DNA of 64,000 nt from positions 1 through 64,000 of the forward strand of contig CAIYHQ010000105.1 of the NCBI GenBank assembly GCA_903926075.1, read 5' to 3'. Of this stretch, positions 17,220 to 25,777 are shown piece by piece. Made by a program: the position numbers and the translations under genes. The notes beneath the pieces were generated by a model. That model worked only from the letters and a program-made list of their open reading frames with translations. It had not been told where the DNA came from and ran no database searches. Source of the DNA: an uncultured Methanomicrobiales archaeon. GTDB taxonomy: Archaea > Halobacteriota > Methanomicrobia > Methanomicrobiales > Methanospirillaceae. Within the stretch, counting starts at the first letter, position 1. Each line of letters begins with the position of its first letter.

Positions 17220-19093
17220 TTGCTCAACTCTCCACTGACAAATAAATAATAAAGCGAATCCAGTAAAACAAGATCAATCAGATTCCCATCCCTTCCGTAT
17301 CTCAAATTTTCATAAACATCTATAAACAGGATTACTGCATCAGAATTGTATCGTCTGGCTAAAAACCAGATTAATTCACGTGGAGTGAGATAGAAGAGTT
17401 TTTCAACTTTATCCGAATCTGTAATATTTAATAAAAGAGCAGATAATAGGTGATGAACTGCATCTCTTGGTTCATTTTTGACTAGTGATTCATAAAGTTT
17501 CATGTGCATCTCAATTGTATCGATATCACGGAAATGCTCTCTCTTTTTTTTATCTGTCTCCTCTTTAATGATTTGAAGTTCTGGAACTTTCAATTCATCT
17601 ATTTTATTTTTTTCTTCAACTTTTACCTGTTCTGGCTTGTTTTCCGGCAATGCCTTGTCAGTTATGGGATTTATAGTTTTTTGAGAGAATTCAGGCTTTA
17701 ATTTATTTTCTTTTGATGCTATCCATTTTTTTCTGAATATAAATACAAAAACAATTATAAAAAATATCAATAGAACAATAAGTATTTGCAATTTGTTGAT
17801 AGATATAAAGCCAATTATCTGGTCCCCTATATTTTTATCAGATTTTCCTGAAATTATTGTTATTTCTCGACTTTTAGAGGGTGAAAGCGGAAAAGATGTA
17901 TTGGAAAATTCCGCTGAGATAATAATCTTTCCTGGTTTGAAGGATTCATTTGTATGAAAGAATCCTTTTTCATCAGTATAGAGAAGTGAAAAATTTTTCC
18001 GGTTTATCTTCAAAGTTATAGGAACATCAATGACTGGTGTCTGACCTGCAAGAAGATTCCCATAAATACTGATATTCCCCTCGTAATTTTTTTCTGCATT
18101 AAGTATAATTTCTGTATCTAATTTCTTGATTGAAAAAAATGAGATGTTAGAAGCGAGAGACTGATATTCAGAAAAGGCAAGATGTGAACCAGGATTTATA
18201 AGATCTACAACATAATCAAAATAATAGTTTCCGTGATCATCGGTAGTTACATTTTGTAAATAGCGACTGTCAACTATTAAATCAACCGATCGGTTCCCGA
18301 CTTCTCCTTTTCCATGCATTGAACCTGAAAAAACAAGCATATCTCCATAATTCCCTTCATTTGGTGAGATTGAAAGAGTTAAAGAATCGAGTGAAAGTTT
18401 TTCCTTTGAGGAAAAAAGGAGATCGTTTGCTCTACTCTCTTCCTCCTGATAAGATTCATCAATATCATTTACAATCGCTGAAAATTCATTATTTGTGTTG
18501 TTAAATTCAGTATTGGATATATTTAGATTTGAGCTGACTTCAGACAAATCCTGATACCCTTGTTTAAATCTTTCATATGAATTTTTAACTCTGTCACGGA
18601 TTGCCTTTCCTTGATAAGAAACAGAATAGACGGTCTGCGGGTCAGATGAGTTATCAACATTTAATGACAATTTCTTTAAATTTTCAAATTCTGATGAATC
18701 TTGATATAAAGACTTTAGATCTTCAATACTTTTTTTATTTTCATTTCTAAATGTTTCAATATCCGTTCCATTAAGGTCGAGATTTACCACTATATTCTCA
18801 AATGAATTTGAAGCAGTTTCAAGGTCCTGAAGAGACTTTTCTGCCTTATTAAAGTCTTTTGCTTTTATCGATAAAACAACAGTTGCGCTTGATCCAAAAA
18901 ATTCATTTATCAGTGGTTCGACCGCATGCTTCTGACTGTCAGAAATTGGAGTGAGTATCAAAAAATCTGAATGCGAAATCGTCCTCTCATTTTCCGGCTT
19001 AGGTGAGAAAAGAATAGTATTTCCTACATATTGAGAGAGAATGATTAAGGCAATTATTCCTGCAATAATTACAAGGAACTTCAGAACTTTCAT
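17216..19093 (-). CDS. large exported protein with C-terminal DUF4129 domain
   Basis: The 625-residue protein starts with a membrane helix (about residues 5-25). A helical extracytosolic region with coiled-coil character (residues 60-220) and beta-rich carboxypeptidase-regulatory/transthyretin-like repeats (about 240-410) follow. A second transmembrane helix (about 430-450) leads into a charged cytosolic linker and the DUF4129 domain. That domain shows its conserved LTPRELIWFL and YENLRYG near the end (about 560-600). In bacteria DUF4129 domains are often linked to transglutaminase-like envelope proteins; no transglutaminase core is present here. It is coupled to both neighbours by 4-bp overlaps. 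Confidence 0.82.
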   Translation of the reverse strand: MKVLKFLVIIAGIIALIILSQYVGNTILFSPKPENERTISHSDFLILTPISDSQKHAVEPLINEFFGSSATVVLSIKAKDFNKAEKSLQDLETASNSFENIVVNLDLNGTDIETFRNENKKSIEDLKSLYQDSSEFENLKKLSLNVDNSSDPQTVYSVSYQGKAIRDRVKNSYERFKQGYQDLSEVSSNLNISNTEFNNTNNEFSAIVNDIDESYQEEESRANDLLFSSKEKLSLDSLTLSISPNEGNYGDMLVFSGSMHGKGEVGNRSVDLIVDSRYLQNVTTDDHGNYYFDYVVDLINPGSHLAFSEYQSLASNISFFSIKKLDTEIILNAEKNYEGNISIYGNLLAGQTPVIDVPITLKINRKNFSLLYTDEKGFFHTNESFKPGKIIISAEFSNTSFPLSPSKSREITIISGKSDKNIGDQIIGFISINKLQILIVLLIFFIIVFVFIFRKKWIASKENKLKPEFSQKTINPITDKALPENKPEQVKVEEKNKIDELKVPELQIIKEETDKKKREHFRDIDTIEMHMKLYESLVKNEPRDAVHHLLSALLLNITDSDKVEKLFYLTPRELIWFLARRYNSDAVILFIDVYENLRYGRDGNLIDLVLLDSLYYLFVSGELSN

Positions 19094-19350
19094 CCGTTTA
19101 TTATCTCCAGAACTTTTCTCACAACAATTATAAAGAAAATTACCACTCCAATAGCTGCTATGTATTTCATTTTAAGTATGTGTGGCGGGCTTACAAATGC
19201 TGAGTCTGAAAGTTCAAGAATGACAAGAAGGCCAATTAGTACAAGCACAAAGAAGATTTCCAGATTCATTGTACGCGCAAGGACCATTATCATTGAAATT
19301 ATATAAATCCAGATAATTAAGGCTACAATCGCGAATATCTTCTTTTTCAC
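19090..19350 (-). CDS. small membrane protein, first gene of the MoxR operon
   Basis: The 86-residue protein has three closely spaced hydrophobic segments (residues 5-25, 32-48 and 62-80) and short charged turns. It starts with GTG (19348-19350), with a GGAG about ten bases upstream. Its stop overlaps the start of the DUF4129 gene by 4 bp. It matches no family that I recognise, but small membrane proteins in this position are usual in euryarchaeal MoxR operons. The divergent gene at 19426 begins 75 bp away, so both promoters lie in that gap. Confidence 0.7.
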   Translation of the reverse strand: MKKKIFAIVALIIWIYIISMIMVLARTMNLEIFFVLVLIGLLVILELSDSAFVSPPHILKMKYIAAIGVVIFFIIVVRKVLEIING

Positions 19351-19425
19351 ATCAATTACTCCGGAGAAGAGAAAACATCTATTCAGATCTGAACAAGGAA
19401 AAGGGAAAAATGTTTATGTAATGGT

Positions 19426-19998
19426 ATGATGTATAGATACAACATGAGCCGGATTCTGGTTGCAGCAATGATTGTATTTCTTCTGATATGCTCAGCACCG
19501 GTCCAGGGTTTCTCTGCAAAGACACTTGCAATTCAGGTACTTGAAAATGGTGATGCACAGGTGAATTTCTCATATGCATTATCATGGATTGAAAATATGG
19601 CAATTTTTTTAAAGATCTCTGACCCTGCGAAACTTTTGTCAGATAGTATTGTGAAGAATTTTGGGAAAGAAGTAACTGTACAATCAGTCCGGAATGACGG
19701 TCTCACTATGACAATTAAGAAACTGGCAGATGTTAAAAAAGAGCAAAACCGTACCACATATAATACACCTGAAATTTCATTAAAAAGTGCAGAAAAGGTC
19801 CTCAATCAATATTGGTTTGCACATCTTATCAATCCTGATTTCTCTCCCAGTCTGACTACCATCACTTTCCCGGATGGATATTCAGTCAGTTACAAAGAAC
19901 AAAGTACAATTCCTGCTATAAACCATGTTGTAAATAATAAAACTATACAACGTTTATTGACCACAAGTGCTACTGTCATAGTTAATCCTAAACATTAA
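19426..19998 (+). CDS. small secreted protein of unknown function
   Basis: The 190-residue product has a signal peptide (MSRILVAAMIVFLL... ending near VQG) and no later membrane helix, so it is probably exported and released or lipid-free. The mature part is beta-rich with a repeated pattern of aliphatic residues and N-glycosylation sequons (NFS, NRT, NKT). An internal ATG at 19444 gives the same signal peptide without the first six residues and is equally possible. It is divergent from the MoxR operon and may be functionally linked to it, but that is only inferred from position. Confidence 0.7.
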   Translation: MMYRYNMSRILVAAMIVFLLICSAPVQGFSAKTLAIQVLENGDAQVNFSYALSWIENMAIFLKISDPAKLLSDSIVKNFGKEVTVQSVRNDGLTMTIKKLADVKKEQNRTTYNTPEISLKSAEKVLNQYWFAHLINPDFSPSLTTITFPDGYSVSYKEQSTIPAINHVVNNKTIQRLLTTSATVIVNPKH

Positions 19999-20044
19999 CC
20001 TAGTTAAGAAGACCTTTTACCTTTTTCTTTCCCACATTTGTAGT

Positions 20045-21367
20045 ATGGACCTTGAGGGATTTACCCGCCGGAAATTGAAAGAGGGAGTACCTGATGCGGT
20101 AATAACAAAAGAACTAGTAAGTGAGATTCTTAATTTCAAAAAGGCTGATAAAACATATGCAGAAAAACTTGCGCAGGCAGTAATTGATGAAGTCCGGTTG
20201 ACCTTGTCGCTTAGTGGAGATCTTTTTTTTGATAACAAATCCGGGGTTACCATGGGTGAGTTTGGCGTAGGATCACGAGGCACTGGTGATTTTTTTACAC
20301 ATAGAAAAATATCAGAAGTTATCGGAAACCAGGGCGCTTGCATTGGAGTCGATGAAATGGATGATGCAGGCGTAGTTAAATCCGGTGATTCATATATTGT
20401 ATGCACTCTTGATGGAATGCACTCCCGCCTCTCTGACTTTCCATTTCTTGCAGCATTCCATGCCACACGTGCCACGCTACGTGATGTTTATGTAATGGGC
20501 GCAAGACCCGTCCTCCTCTTTTCAGATATCCATGTTGCAGATGATGGAGATGTTTCAAAAGTCTTTGATTATACCGCAGGTATAAGTTGTGTAGGGGAAT
20601 TGACCGGAGTGCCTCTTGTAGCAGGTTCAACACTAAGAATTGGGGGCGACATGGTTATTGGAGAGAGAATGACCGGTTGCGTGGGAACAGTAGGTATAGC
20701 ACAACATCTCACTCCAAGGCGTGATGCGACTCCAGGTGACGTTATCCTTATGACTGAAGGGGCAGGGGGGGGAACAATAACTACGGCCGCAATTTATGGC
20801 GGTATGCATGAAGTGGTGGAAAAAACTTTAAACCTGACTTTCCTCAATTCCTGTAAAGCCCTGATGGAAGAACCCTTTTTTACAGGCATTCATGCAATGA
20901 CGGATGTTACGAATGGCGGTCTTCGCGGTGATGCTCATGAACTCTCAAAAACGGCAAAATGCAGGGTAGTCATCGATGACAGGATGGTACGCTCCCTTAT
21001 CGATGAAAAGGTCCTGTATATGCTGGACACATTTGAAATTGATCCCCTGGGTGTCTCTATCGATTCTCTCTTAATTATAGCACCGGATCAGGTAATAGAG
21101 AAAGTACAAGATCTTCTCACCCGGATCGGAGTCAGATCAGAAAAAGTGGGATATATAGAAAAAGGACCTTCAGAGTCAATTCTCGAGAGAGATGGAAAAA
21201 TTATCGATTTTTCTCCGGCATTCAGGGAATCAGCTTATACTCCTGTAAAAAAAGTAGTGGATCAACAGAAAAGAGATTTTGAAGAGATGAAGGATCGTGT
21301 CGAAAAGGCAGCTCTTCAATCAATCGAAAAGAAAAATAAAGTTATCAATATGTTAAAAAAGAGTTAA
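20045..21367 (+). CDS. AIR synthase-related (PurM/HypE-like) protein, COG1973
   Basis: The 440-residue protein has the PurM-superfamily ATP-binding half, with GACIGVDEMDDAG near residue 97 and TLDGMHSRLSDFP, HATRATLRDVYVMGARP around 118-155. The C-terminal AIRS half contains MTDVTNGGLRGDAHEL (near 290) and ends in a charged helical extension. These proteins resemble HypE, SelD and thiamine-phosphate kinase. The archaeal group COG1973 is longer than PurM and lacks an assigned reaction. An N-terminal helical domain of about 65 residues precedes the core. It is a single gene convergent with the methyltransferase gene, with 4 bp between their stops. Confidence 0.8.
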   Translation: MDLEGFTRRKLKEGVPDAVITKELVSEILNFKKADKTYAEKLAQAVIDEVRLTLSLSGDLFFDNKSGVTMGEFGVGSRGTGDFFTHRKISEVIGNQGACIGVDEMDDAGVVKSGDSYIVCTLDGMHSRLSDFPFLAAFHATRATLRDVYVMGARPVLLFSDIHVADDGDVSKVFDYTAGISCVGELTGVPLVAGSTLRIGGDMVIGERMTGCVGTVGIAQHLTPRRDATPGDVILMTEGAGGGTITTAAIYGGMHEVVEKTLNLTFLNSCKALMEEPFFTGIHAMTDVTNGGLRGDAHELSKTAKCRVVIDDRMVRSLIDEKVLYMLDTFEIDPLGVSIDSLLIIAPDQVIEKVQDLLTRIGVRSEKVGYIEKGPSESILERDGKIIDFSPAFRESAYTPVKKVVDQQKRDFEEMKDRVEKAALQSIEKKNKVINMLKKS

Positions 21368-21371
21368 TGTC

Positions 21372-22088
21372 TTATTTTACACCTTTTGCACAGATGTTAT
21401 ATGCAAGATAGGGTAATTTTTCCTCTATAAAAGATTCCATTTTTCTTGCAATGTCAAAGAGCGGGTCGACAAGGCTGATGTGAGCAAAAGAACATCTTTT
21501 AATGGCAATATCTGAATAACCGGCATTTTTAAAAAGCGAATACATCTCCTTTGTTGAATAATAATGTTCACCAAAGGAGCCGACGCCAATTTTTTTAACT
21601 TTAAGAATCTCTCCGATAGAATAGACTGCAGGAAGTCCGGAGGTGAAGAGGTTTTTACCGAGTGTACAGACCGCGAGAGTTCCCCCGGGCTTTAATATTC
21701 TGTAAACCTCGTCAAGCATTGATTGTGGATTATCAAGATAACTAAAGGCGAGAAGACTTGTACAGGTATCAAAAATTTCATCCTCAAACGGAAGGTGATC
21801 AGCGGTCCCTACAACAAAAAAATGGTCAGGTAGTCTTTTTATTGCTCTCTCAATCATTCTTTTTGATATATCAAGACCTGCAGCTTCACCTCGTGTATTA
21901 TATATTTCAGTAAAGAGTCCGGTGCCACATCCTATATCCAGCAAAAAACCTTTACCTGGGATTAGTGAGAGAATCGTATCAGAAATGTGAGTATAGTATA
22001 ATTTTCCTCTTTCTGCATCATAGCGGTTATCATACACTCCTGCAACCTCGTCATAATGCTCTCTTACTTTATGCAGCGCTCTTTTCAT
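21372..22088 (-). CDS. class I SAM-dependent methyltransferase
   Basis: The 238-residue protein has motif I LLDIGCGTGLFTEIY (about residues 48-62), the acidic AGLDIS loop, motif II (FDTCTSLLAFSYLDN) and motif III LKPGGTLAVCTLG near 135. A small inserted lid follows. The substrate cannot be read from the sequence. The closest general matches are UbiE/COQ5-like and small-molecule methyltransferases. Its start lies 20 bp inside the RFC paralog gene, so it is the last gene of a leftward cluster beginning at 27990. Confidence 0.82.
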   Translation of the reverse strand: MKRALHKVREHYDEVAGVYDNRYDAERGKLYYTHISDTILSLIPGKGFLLDIGCGTGLFTEIYNTRGEAAGLDISKRMIERAIKRLPDHFFVVGTADHLPFEDEIFDTCTSLLAFSYLDNPQSMLDEVYRILKPGGTLAVCTLGKNLFTSGLPAVYSIGEILKVKKIGVGSFGEHYYSTKEMYSLFKNAGYSDIAIKRCSFAHISLVDPLFDIARKMESFIEEKLPYLAYNICAKGVK

Positions 22089-23082
22089 TAAAAAACCTCC
22101 TGGCTATATGTGCGACGAGATCGTTCATATGGATATATTCATTATTTGCATGGCACAGCCTGTAATCAGTATCTGCTATAAGGCAGATAAGATGTGGATC
22201 ATAATATTCAAGTTCAATTGATCTTCTGACCAGTTGTAATACCTCTTGTGCGCTATACCCATATTCCAGCATTAATGTCTCAATTTTTCTTCTAGCTGTT
22301 GAATAATCATTATTCATCATGGCTGAAAACGCTGATTCTGCAATAATTATTCCTTTACGGGAGATTAATTTTAATAAGTCCAGAGATCCGCCACGAAACA
22401 AAGCCTCCAGAATAAGTACAGCTTTTCTAAGATCACCATTAGAGGCCCTTGCTATTAATGGAAGAGTATCACCATCAGCTAACAAATTTTGTGGAACAGA
22501 TTCAGAATCGATAATTTCGAGTAGAACTTTTATAATTGTCTCGTCATTATGTGGGAGAAAGAAGAATGGAAGGCACCTTGAACTCAGAGCCGGAATAATT
22601 GCACTTGGATTTGAGGTAACAAAGACAAACCGACAGGTTTTGTATGTGCTTTCCATCATCCGGCGTAATGCCTGCTGAGCATCACGTGGAAGCTTTTCTG
22701 CACCTTCAAAAACGAGTATTTTAAATTCAGTATCAAGAGGCTTTAATCTAGAGAATTCTTTAACTATTTTTTTAAAATTCCATATCAGTGCTTTATCTTT
22801 TTCATATATATGCGAAAATTTTTCTTTATTCTCCAGATATCTTTTTCCCTGTTGGAACATGTCACCAGTTTCTATTATTGTAAGATTTTCTTCTGCATGC
22901 CCACTGTAGAGTTCATTAGCAACGCACTCAATAGTTGTAGTCTTCCCGGTTCCGTGTGATCCTGAAAGAAGTAGGTGGGGGAGTGTCTCTTTTGCAACAA
23001 ATGATGAAAGCCTTGTAGTTATCGCTTCCTGCCCCAGGATTTCCGATAATTTTTGAGGACGGTATTTTTCAATCCAAAGCAC
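22069..23082 (-). CDS. RFC small-subunit paralog with altered Walker B
   Basis: The 337-residue AAA+ protein aligns with archaeal replication factor C small subunits from its [16 protein letters not shown] opening to the C-terminal collar. Walker A GSHGTGKTT (41-49) and the arginine-finger motif SSRC (167-170) are intact. Walker B reads FEGAE (125-129) where the canonical subunit at 31413 has LDEAD, so the catalytic glutamate is glycine. It probably binds ATP weakly or does not hydrolyse it, and could contribute its arginine finger to a neighbour in a mixed clamp loader. The start is GTG with GAGG upstream. It overlaps the phosphopantothenate synthetase gene by 14 bp. Confidence 0.85.
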   Translation of the reverse strand: MLWIEKYRPQKLSEILGQEAITTRLSSFVAKETLPHLLLSGSHGTGKTTTIECVANELYSGHAEENLTIIETGDMFQQGKRYLENKEKFSHIYEKDKALIWNFKKIVKEFSRLKPLDTEFKILVFEGAEKLPRDAQQALRRMMESTYKTCRFVFVTSNPSAIIPALSSRCLPFFFLPHNDETIIKVLLEIIDSESVPQNLLADGDTLPLIARASNGDLRKAVLILEALFRGGSLDLLKLISRKGIIIAESAFSAMMNNDYSTARRKIETLMLEYGYSAQEVLQLVRRSIELEYYDPHLICLIADTDYRLCHANNEYIHMNDLVAHIARRFFNEKSAA

Positions 23083-23800
23083 AATTAAGCCTCGTTATCA
23101 TATTATCTATAGCATTTTGCAGAAAATAAAAATTGTCAAACTCTTCTATTTCAGTCGTATTATTTCTCTCTTTAATCTCTTTAGCATATCTTATTATATT
23201 TGGCAGGGCTCTTGTGAGTTCATCAACAATAGTTAACCGGGCACAACGAGCCGTCCTTGAAAGTGGGTTAAGATCGATTGTAATTACAGTTTTTCCCATC
23301 TCTACAAGCGCCTGGCACCGGTCCCCGTCTTCAAGCGGAACTAATACTACATCTGCTTTAGGTATACCTTCCGTAAAGCATAATGCTCTGTCATGGCTCA
23401 GGGGCAGGTATTTTACAACATTACCTTTGAGAACTGATACTCCCTTACCCTCAAGAAAATTAGAAATTTTTAAAACTCTTTCTTCTGTTCTGTGAAAGAG
23501 ATTGACTTCGACATATGCACCTGTGATTTTTTGGAGTTCTGCAATTGCCTCGGCAGCAAGGGCACAAGTGTTTCCATTTACAGAAATTACAGGTTTATTT
23601 GCTAATATAAGTAAATTAGCAGCAATTTTTTCTGCTATAAGTGCTGATTCTGTCGTTTTTTCACCAATGAGATAATCAAACGCCTCACCCCGGCCGTGAG
23701 CGGTCAGCCCTTCAAGTGAAACAATCCCGGACATTGCACATTTTGAAAGTCTTTCACGGATGATTAGAGATTTGTACCTGGGGTGATCTTTCGGAATCAT
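23069..23800 (-). CDS. 4-phosphopantoate--beta-alanine ligase (phosphopantothenate synthetase)
   Basis: The 243-residue protein is the archaeal phosphopantothenate synthetase (former DUF137). It shows the IPKDHPRYKSL opening, the AHGRGEAFDYLIGE segment near residue 35, SVNGNTCALAAE near 75, and TIDLNPLSRTAR near 180. It joins 4-phosphopantoate and beta-alanine with ATP, the second step of the archaeal CoA route, directly after pantoate kinase. It follows the pantoate kinase stop by 4 bp and its own 3' end overlaps the RFC paralog gene. Length agrees with the family. Confidence 0.92.
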   Translation of the reverse strand: MIPKDHPRYKSLIIRERLSKCAMSGIVSLEGLTAHGRGEAFDYLIGEKTTESALIAEKIAANLLILANKPVISVNGNTCALAAEAIAELQKITGAYVEVNLFHRTEERVLKISNFLEGKGVSVLKGNVVKYLPLSHDRALCFTEGIPKADVVLVPLEDGDRCQALVEMGKTVITIDLNPLSRTARCARLTIVDELTRALPNIIRYAKEIKERNNTTEIEEFDNFYFLQNAIDNMITRLNCALD

Positions 23801-23804
23801 AATT

Positions 23805-24659
23805 TCACATCAGGATCTTAGGTCCGGAGTCTGACATTATCAAGGTCATCGGTTCTCCATACTTTGACAGGATATTCTGCGCATCTGTACCATATGCAAA
23901 TATTCCATGTCCAAGCATCGTCATACTTGCATAAATCCCTCGACTGTCACAATCCCTTAGTACTTCTTTGCAATTGTCTGGGATTAGTCCGCTATTTTCA
24001 GCAAATAAACGAGAGAGCAAAAAAAAATCTTCAGGGGTAGCAGGTTCAGTATAAGGAAAGGCCTCCTTAATTTTTTCGAGTCCTTTCTCACTTGATAATA
24101 CTTCTTTAGTTGAAAGAGCACCCAGTGTTAATGCTGTGATAGGTTTCACGAGGTCAAATGAGCGTTTTACAGATGCATTTATACCCGCTTTCGTTCTCCA
24201 CTCCCTCCCTCCTCCCCTTGATGCAGAGACATCACCAAGACCTGTTTTATTGATAATTTCAATCTCATGGGCAAGTTGTGAAATGGCATTCTCACTAAGA
24301 CCGAGTGAAAAAAGTTCATTCAATGCGATTGCTGTTGCAAGTAATGAAGCAGCAGATAATCCAAAACCAGAATAGAGTGGTAGAAAAGTCTGAGTTACAA
24401 CTGAAGCAGTCACACTAAGTTTCTGCAGAAGGGATTCAATAGTTCTGGACCCGGATATTTTCTCAATACATTTCCCTTCCCTGCAGTTTCGTTCAATTAT
24501 TATCTGGTTTTTATCAGATTTGGTCACAATAGCTGTAACACCCTCACTTATTACTATTCCTGCACCCATACTTCCTGAATCATAGATAGAGTCCCTGAAA
24601 ACCGGACAAAAGTAACCAGAGATATGTCCCGGACAGAATGCGGTTACACTCTTTGCCAT
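23805..24659 (-). CDS. pantoate kinase (GHMP family)
   Basis: The 284-residue GHMP kinase starts with the archaeal pantoate-kinase opening AFCPGHISGYFCPV. The phosphate-binding loop PLYSGFGLSAASLLA sits near residue 95 and the TGLGDVSASRGGG segment near 150. It phosphorylates pantoate to 4-phosphopantoate, replacing bacterial pantothenate kinase. Its start overlaps the end of coaBC by 16 bp, and the phosphopantothenate synthetase gene follows, so three consecutive CoA enzymes are produced together. Confidence 0.92.
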   Translation of the reverse strand: MAKSVTAFCPGHISGYFCPVFRDSIYDSGSMGAGIVISEGVTAIVTKSDKNQIIIERNCREGKCIEKISGSRTIESLLQKLSVTASVVTQTFLPLYSGFGLSAASLLATAIALNELFSLGLSENAISQLAHEIEIINKTGLGDVSASRGGGREWRTKAGINASVKRSFDLVKPITALTLGALSTKEVLSSEKGLEKIKEAFPYTEPATPEDFFLLSRLFAENSGLIPDNCKEVLRDCDSRGIYASMTMLGHGIFAYGTDAQNILSKYGEPMTLIMSDSGPKILM

Positions 24660-25777
24660 AGTTCGTGCGCAATCTCCTCTTTTGTACCTGAAAAATGTTC
24701 TTTCTGTCCTTCTCTCAAAAAGATAACTTCGCCTTTTTTTGCTCCTGGCATTTCAGCACTGTTTCCTACTACAAGACGAACTCCCTTTTGAAGTAGTGAA
24801 ATCCCGTCTTTTACAGGATTTCTACCTAATTTAAATGCAATAACAAAGATCTTATCATTTTGCAGCACTTTGTCAATAATTTTGGGGAACGGGAGGAGGG
24901 TAATGGTAGTTTCGAGTGAACCATCAAGTTTTCCCTCCTTTTGAAGTGGAATAAAGTCAGATATCGCTGCTGCACTGATAAAATAGTCGGGTTGATTTGA
25001 TTCTATCTCTTCCAATACTACATTTTCCATATCTTTCGCTGTAATGATATGTTTATTTTTTATTCCAGGAATTTCCTCTCCATTATGGATAAGTGTAACT
25101 TCTGCTCCAAGACGAAATGCTTCAAGGGAAATTTCCTTTCCCATCGTTCCTGTAGACCGCGTTGTGAGGACCCGGACATCATCGACAGCCTCTTCACATC
25201 TGCCACCGGTAATAAGAACTTTTTTTCCTTTTAATTTTGAATCAGAGAGAATTCTTTCACACCAGATTATAAGAGTACTTTCGCCCGCAACTTTTGCTTT
25301 TCCTTCTTCAAATCTCGGTCCTGCAATAGAAATTCCAAGTGAAGTAAGTGTTTTTAAGTGTGATAAAATAATTTTATTCCGAAACATACTTTCGTGCATT
25401 GCTGGAGCGAGAATTATTGGAATATCACTACCTAACGCAGTAGTTGCAAATGTAGTAACTGGTGTATCATCAATTCCGCATGCTATTTTTGCAATGGTAT
25501 TTGCTGTTGCAGGAGCAATAAGGAGTAAGGATGCGTCACCCCCTTCTCCACAAAACTTTACATGCTCAACATGACCTGAAATCCGGGTAATTGTTGTTCT
25601 CCCTGATGCATAGGTAAGAGAATCAGGTTGAATTATTCTTGTAGCTGCTTCGGTTATAACCGGCTGGACAATTGCCCCTTTACGGCGAAGAGAGTGGATA
25701 AGGCGGACTGTTTCCACAGCAGCTATACTTCCTGTTACACCCAGAACGATAAGTTTTCCTTCCAAAATCCTTGTCAT
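24644..25777 (-). CDS. coaBC: bifunctional phosphopantothenoylcysteine decarboxylase / phosphopantothenate--cysteine ligase CoaBC
   Basis: The 377-residue fusion has an N-terminal FMN-binding decarboxylase domain (GVTGSIAAVETVRLI, LLIAPATANTIAKIACG, and APAMHESMF near residue 125). The C-terminal ligase domain (from about 185) shows VLITGGRCEEAVDDVR, the STGTMGKEISLEAFRLGAEV nucleotide loop and SAAAISDF. It makes 4'-phosphopantetheine from 4'-phosphopantothenate and cysteine with CTP or ATP. It is coupled to the tRNA-modification gene (1-bp overlap, TAATG) and to pantoate kinase (16 bp). Confidence 0.95.
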   Translation of the reverse strand: MTRILEGKLIVLGVTGSIAAVETVRLIHSLRRKGAIVQPVITEAATRIIQPDSLTYASGRTTITRISGHVEHVKFCGEGGDASLLLIAPATANTIAKIACGIDDTPVTTFATTALGSDIPIILAPAMHESMFRNKIILSHLKTLTSLGISIAGPRFEEGKAKVAGESTLIIWCERILSDSKLKGKKVLITGGRCEEAVDDVRVLTTRSTGTMGKEISLEAFRLGAEVTLIHNGEEIPGIKNKHIITAKDMENVVLEEIESNQPDYFISAAAISDFIPLQKEGKLDGSLETTITLLPFPKIIDKVLQNDKIFVIAFKLGRNPVKDGISLLQKGVRLVVGNSAEMPGAKKGEVIFLREGQKEHFSGTKEEIAHELWQRV

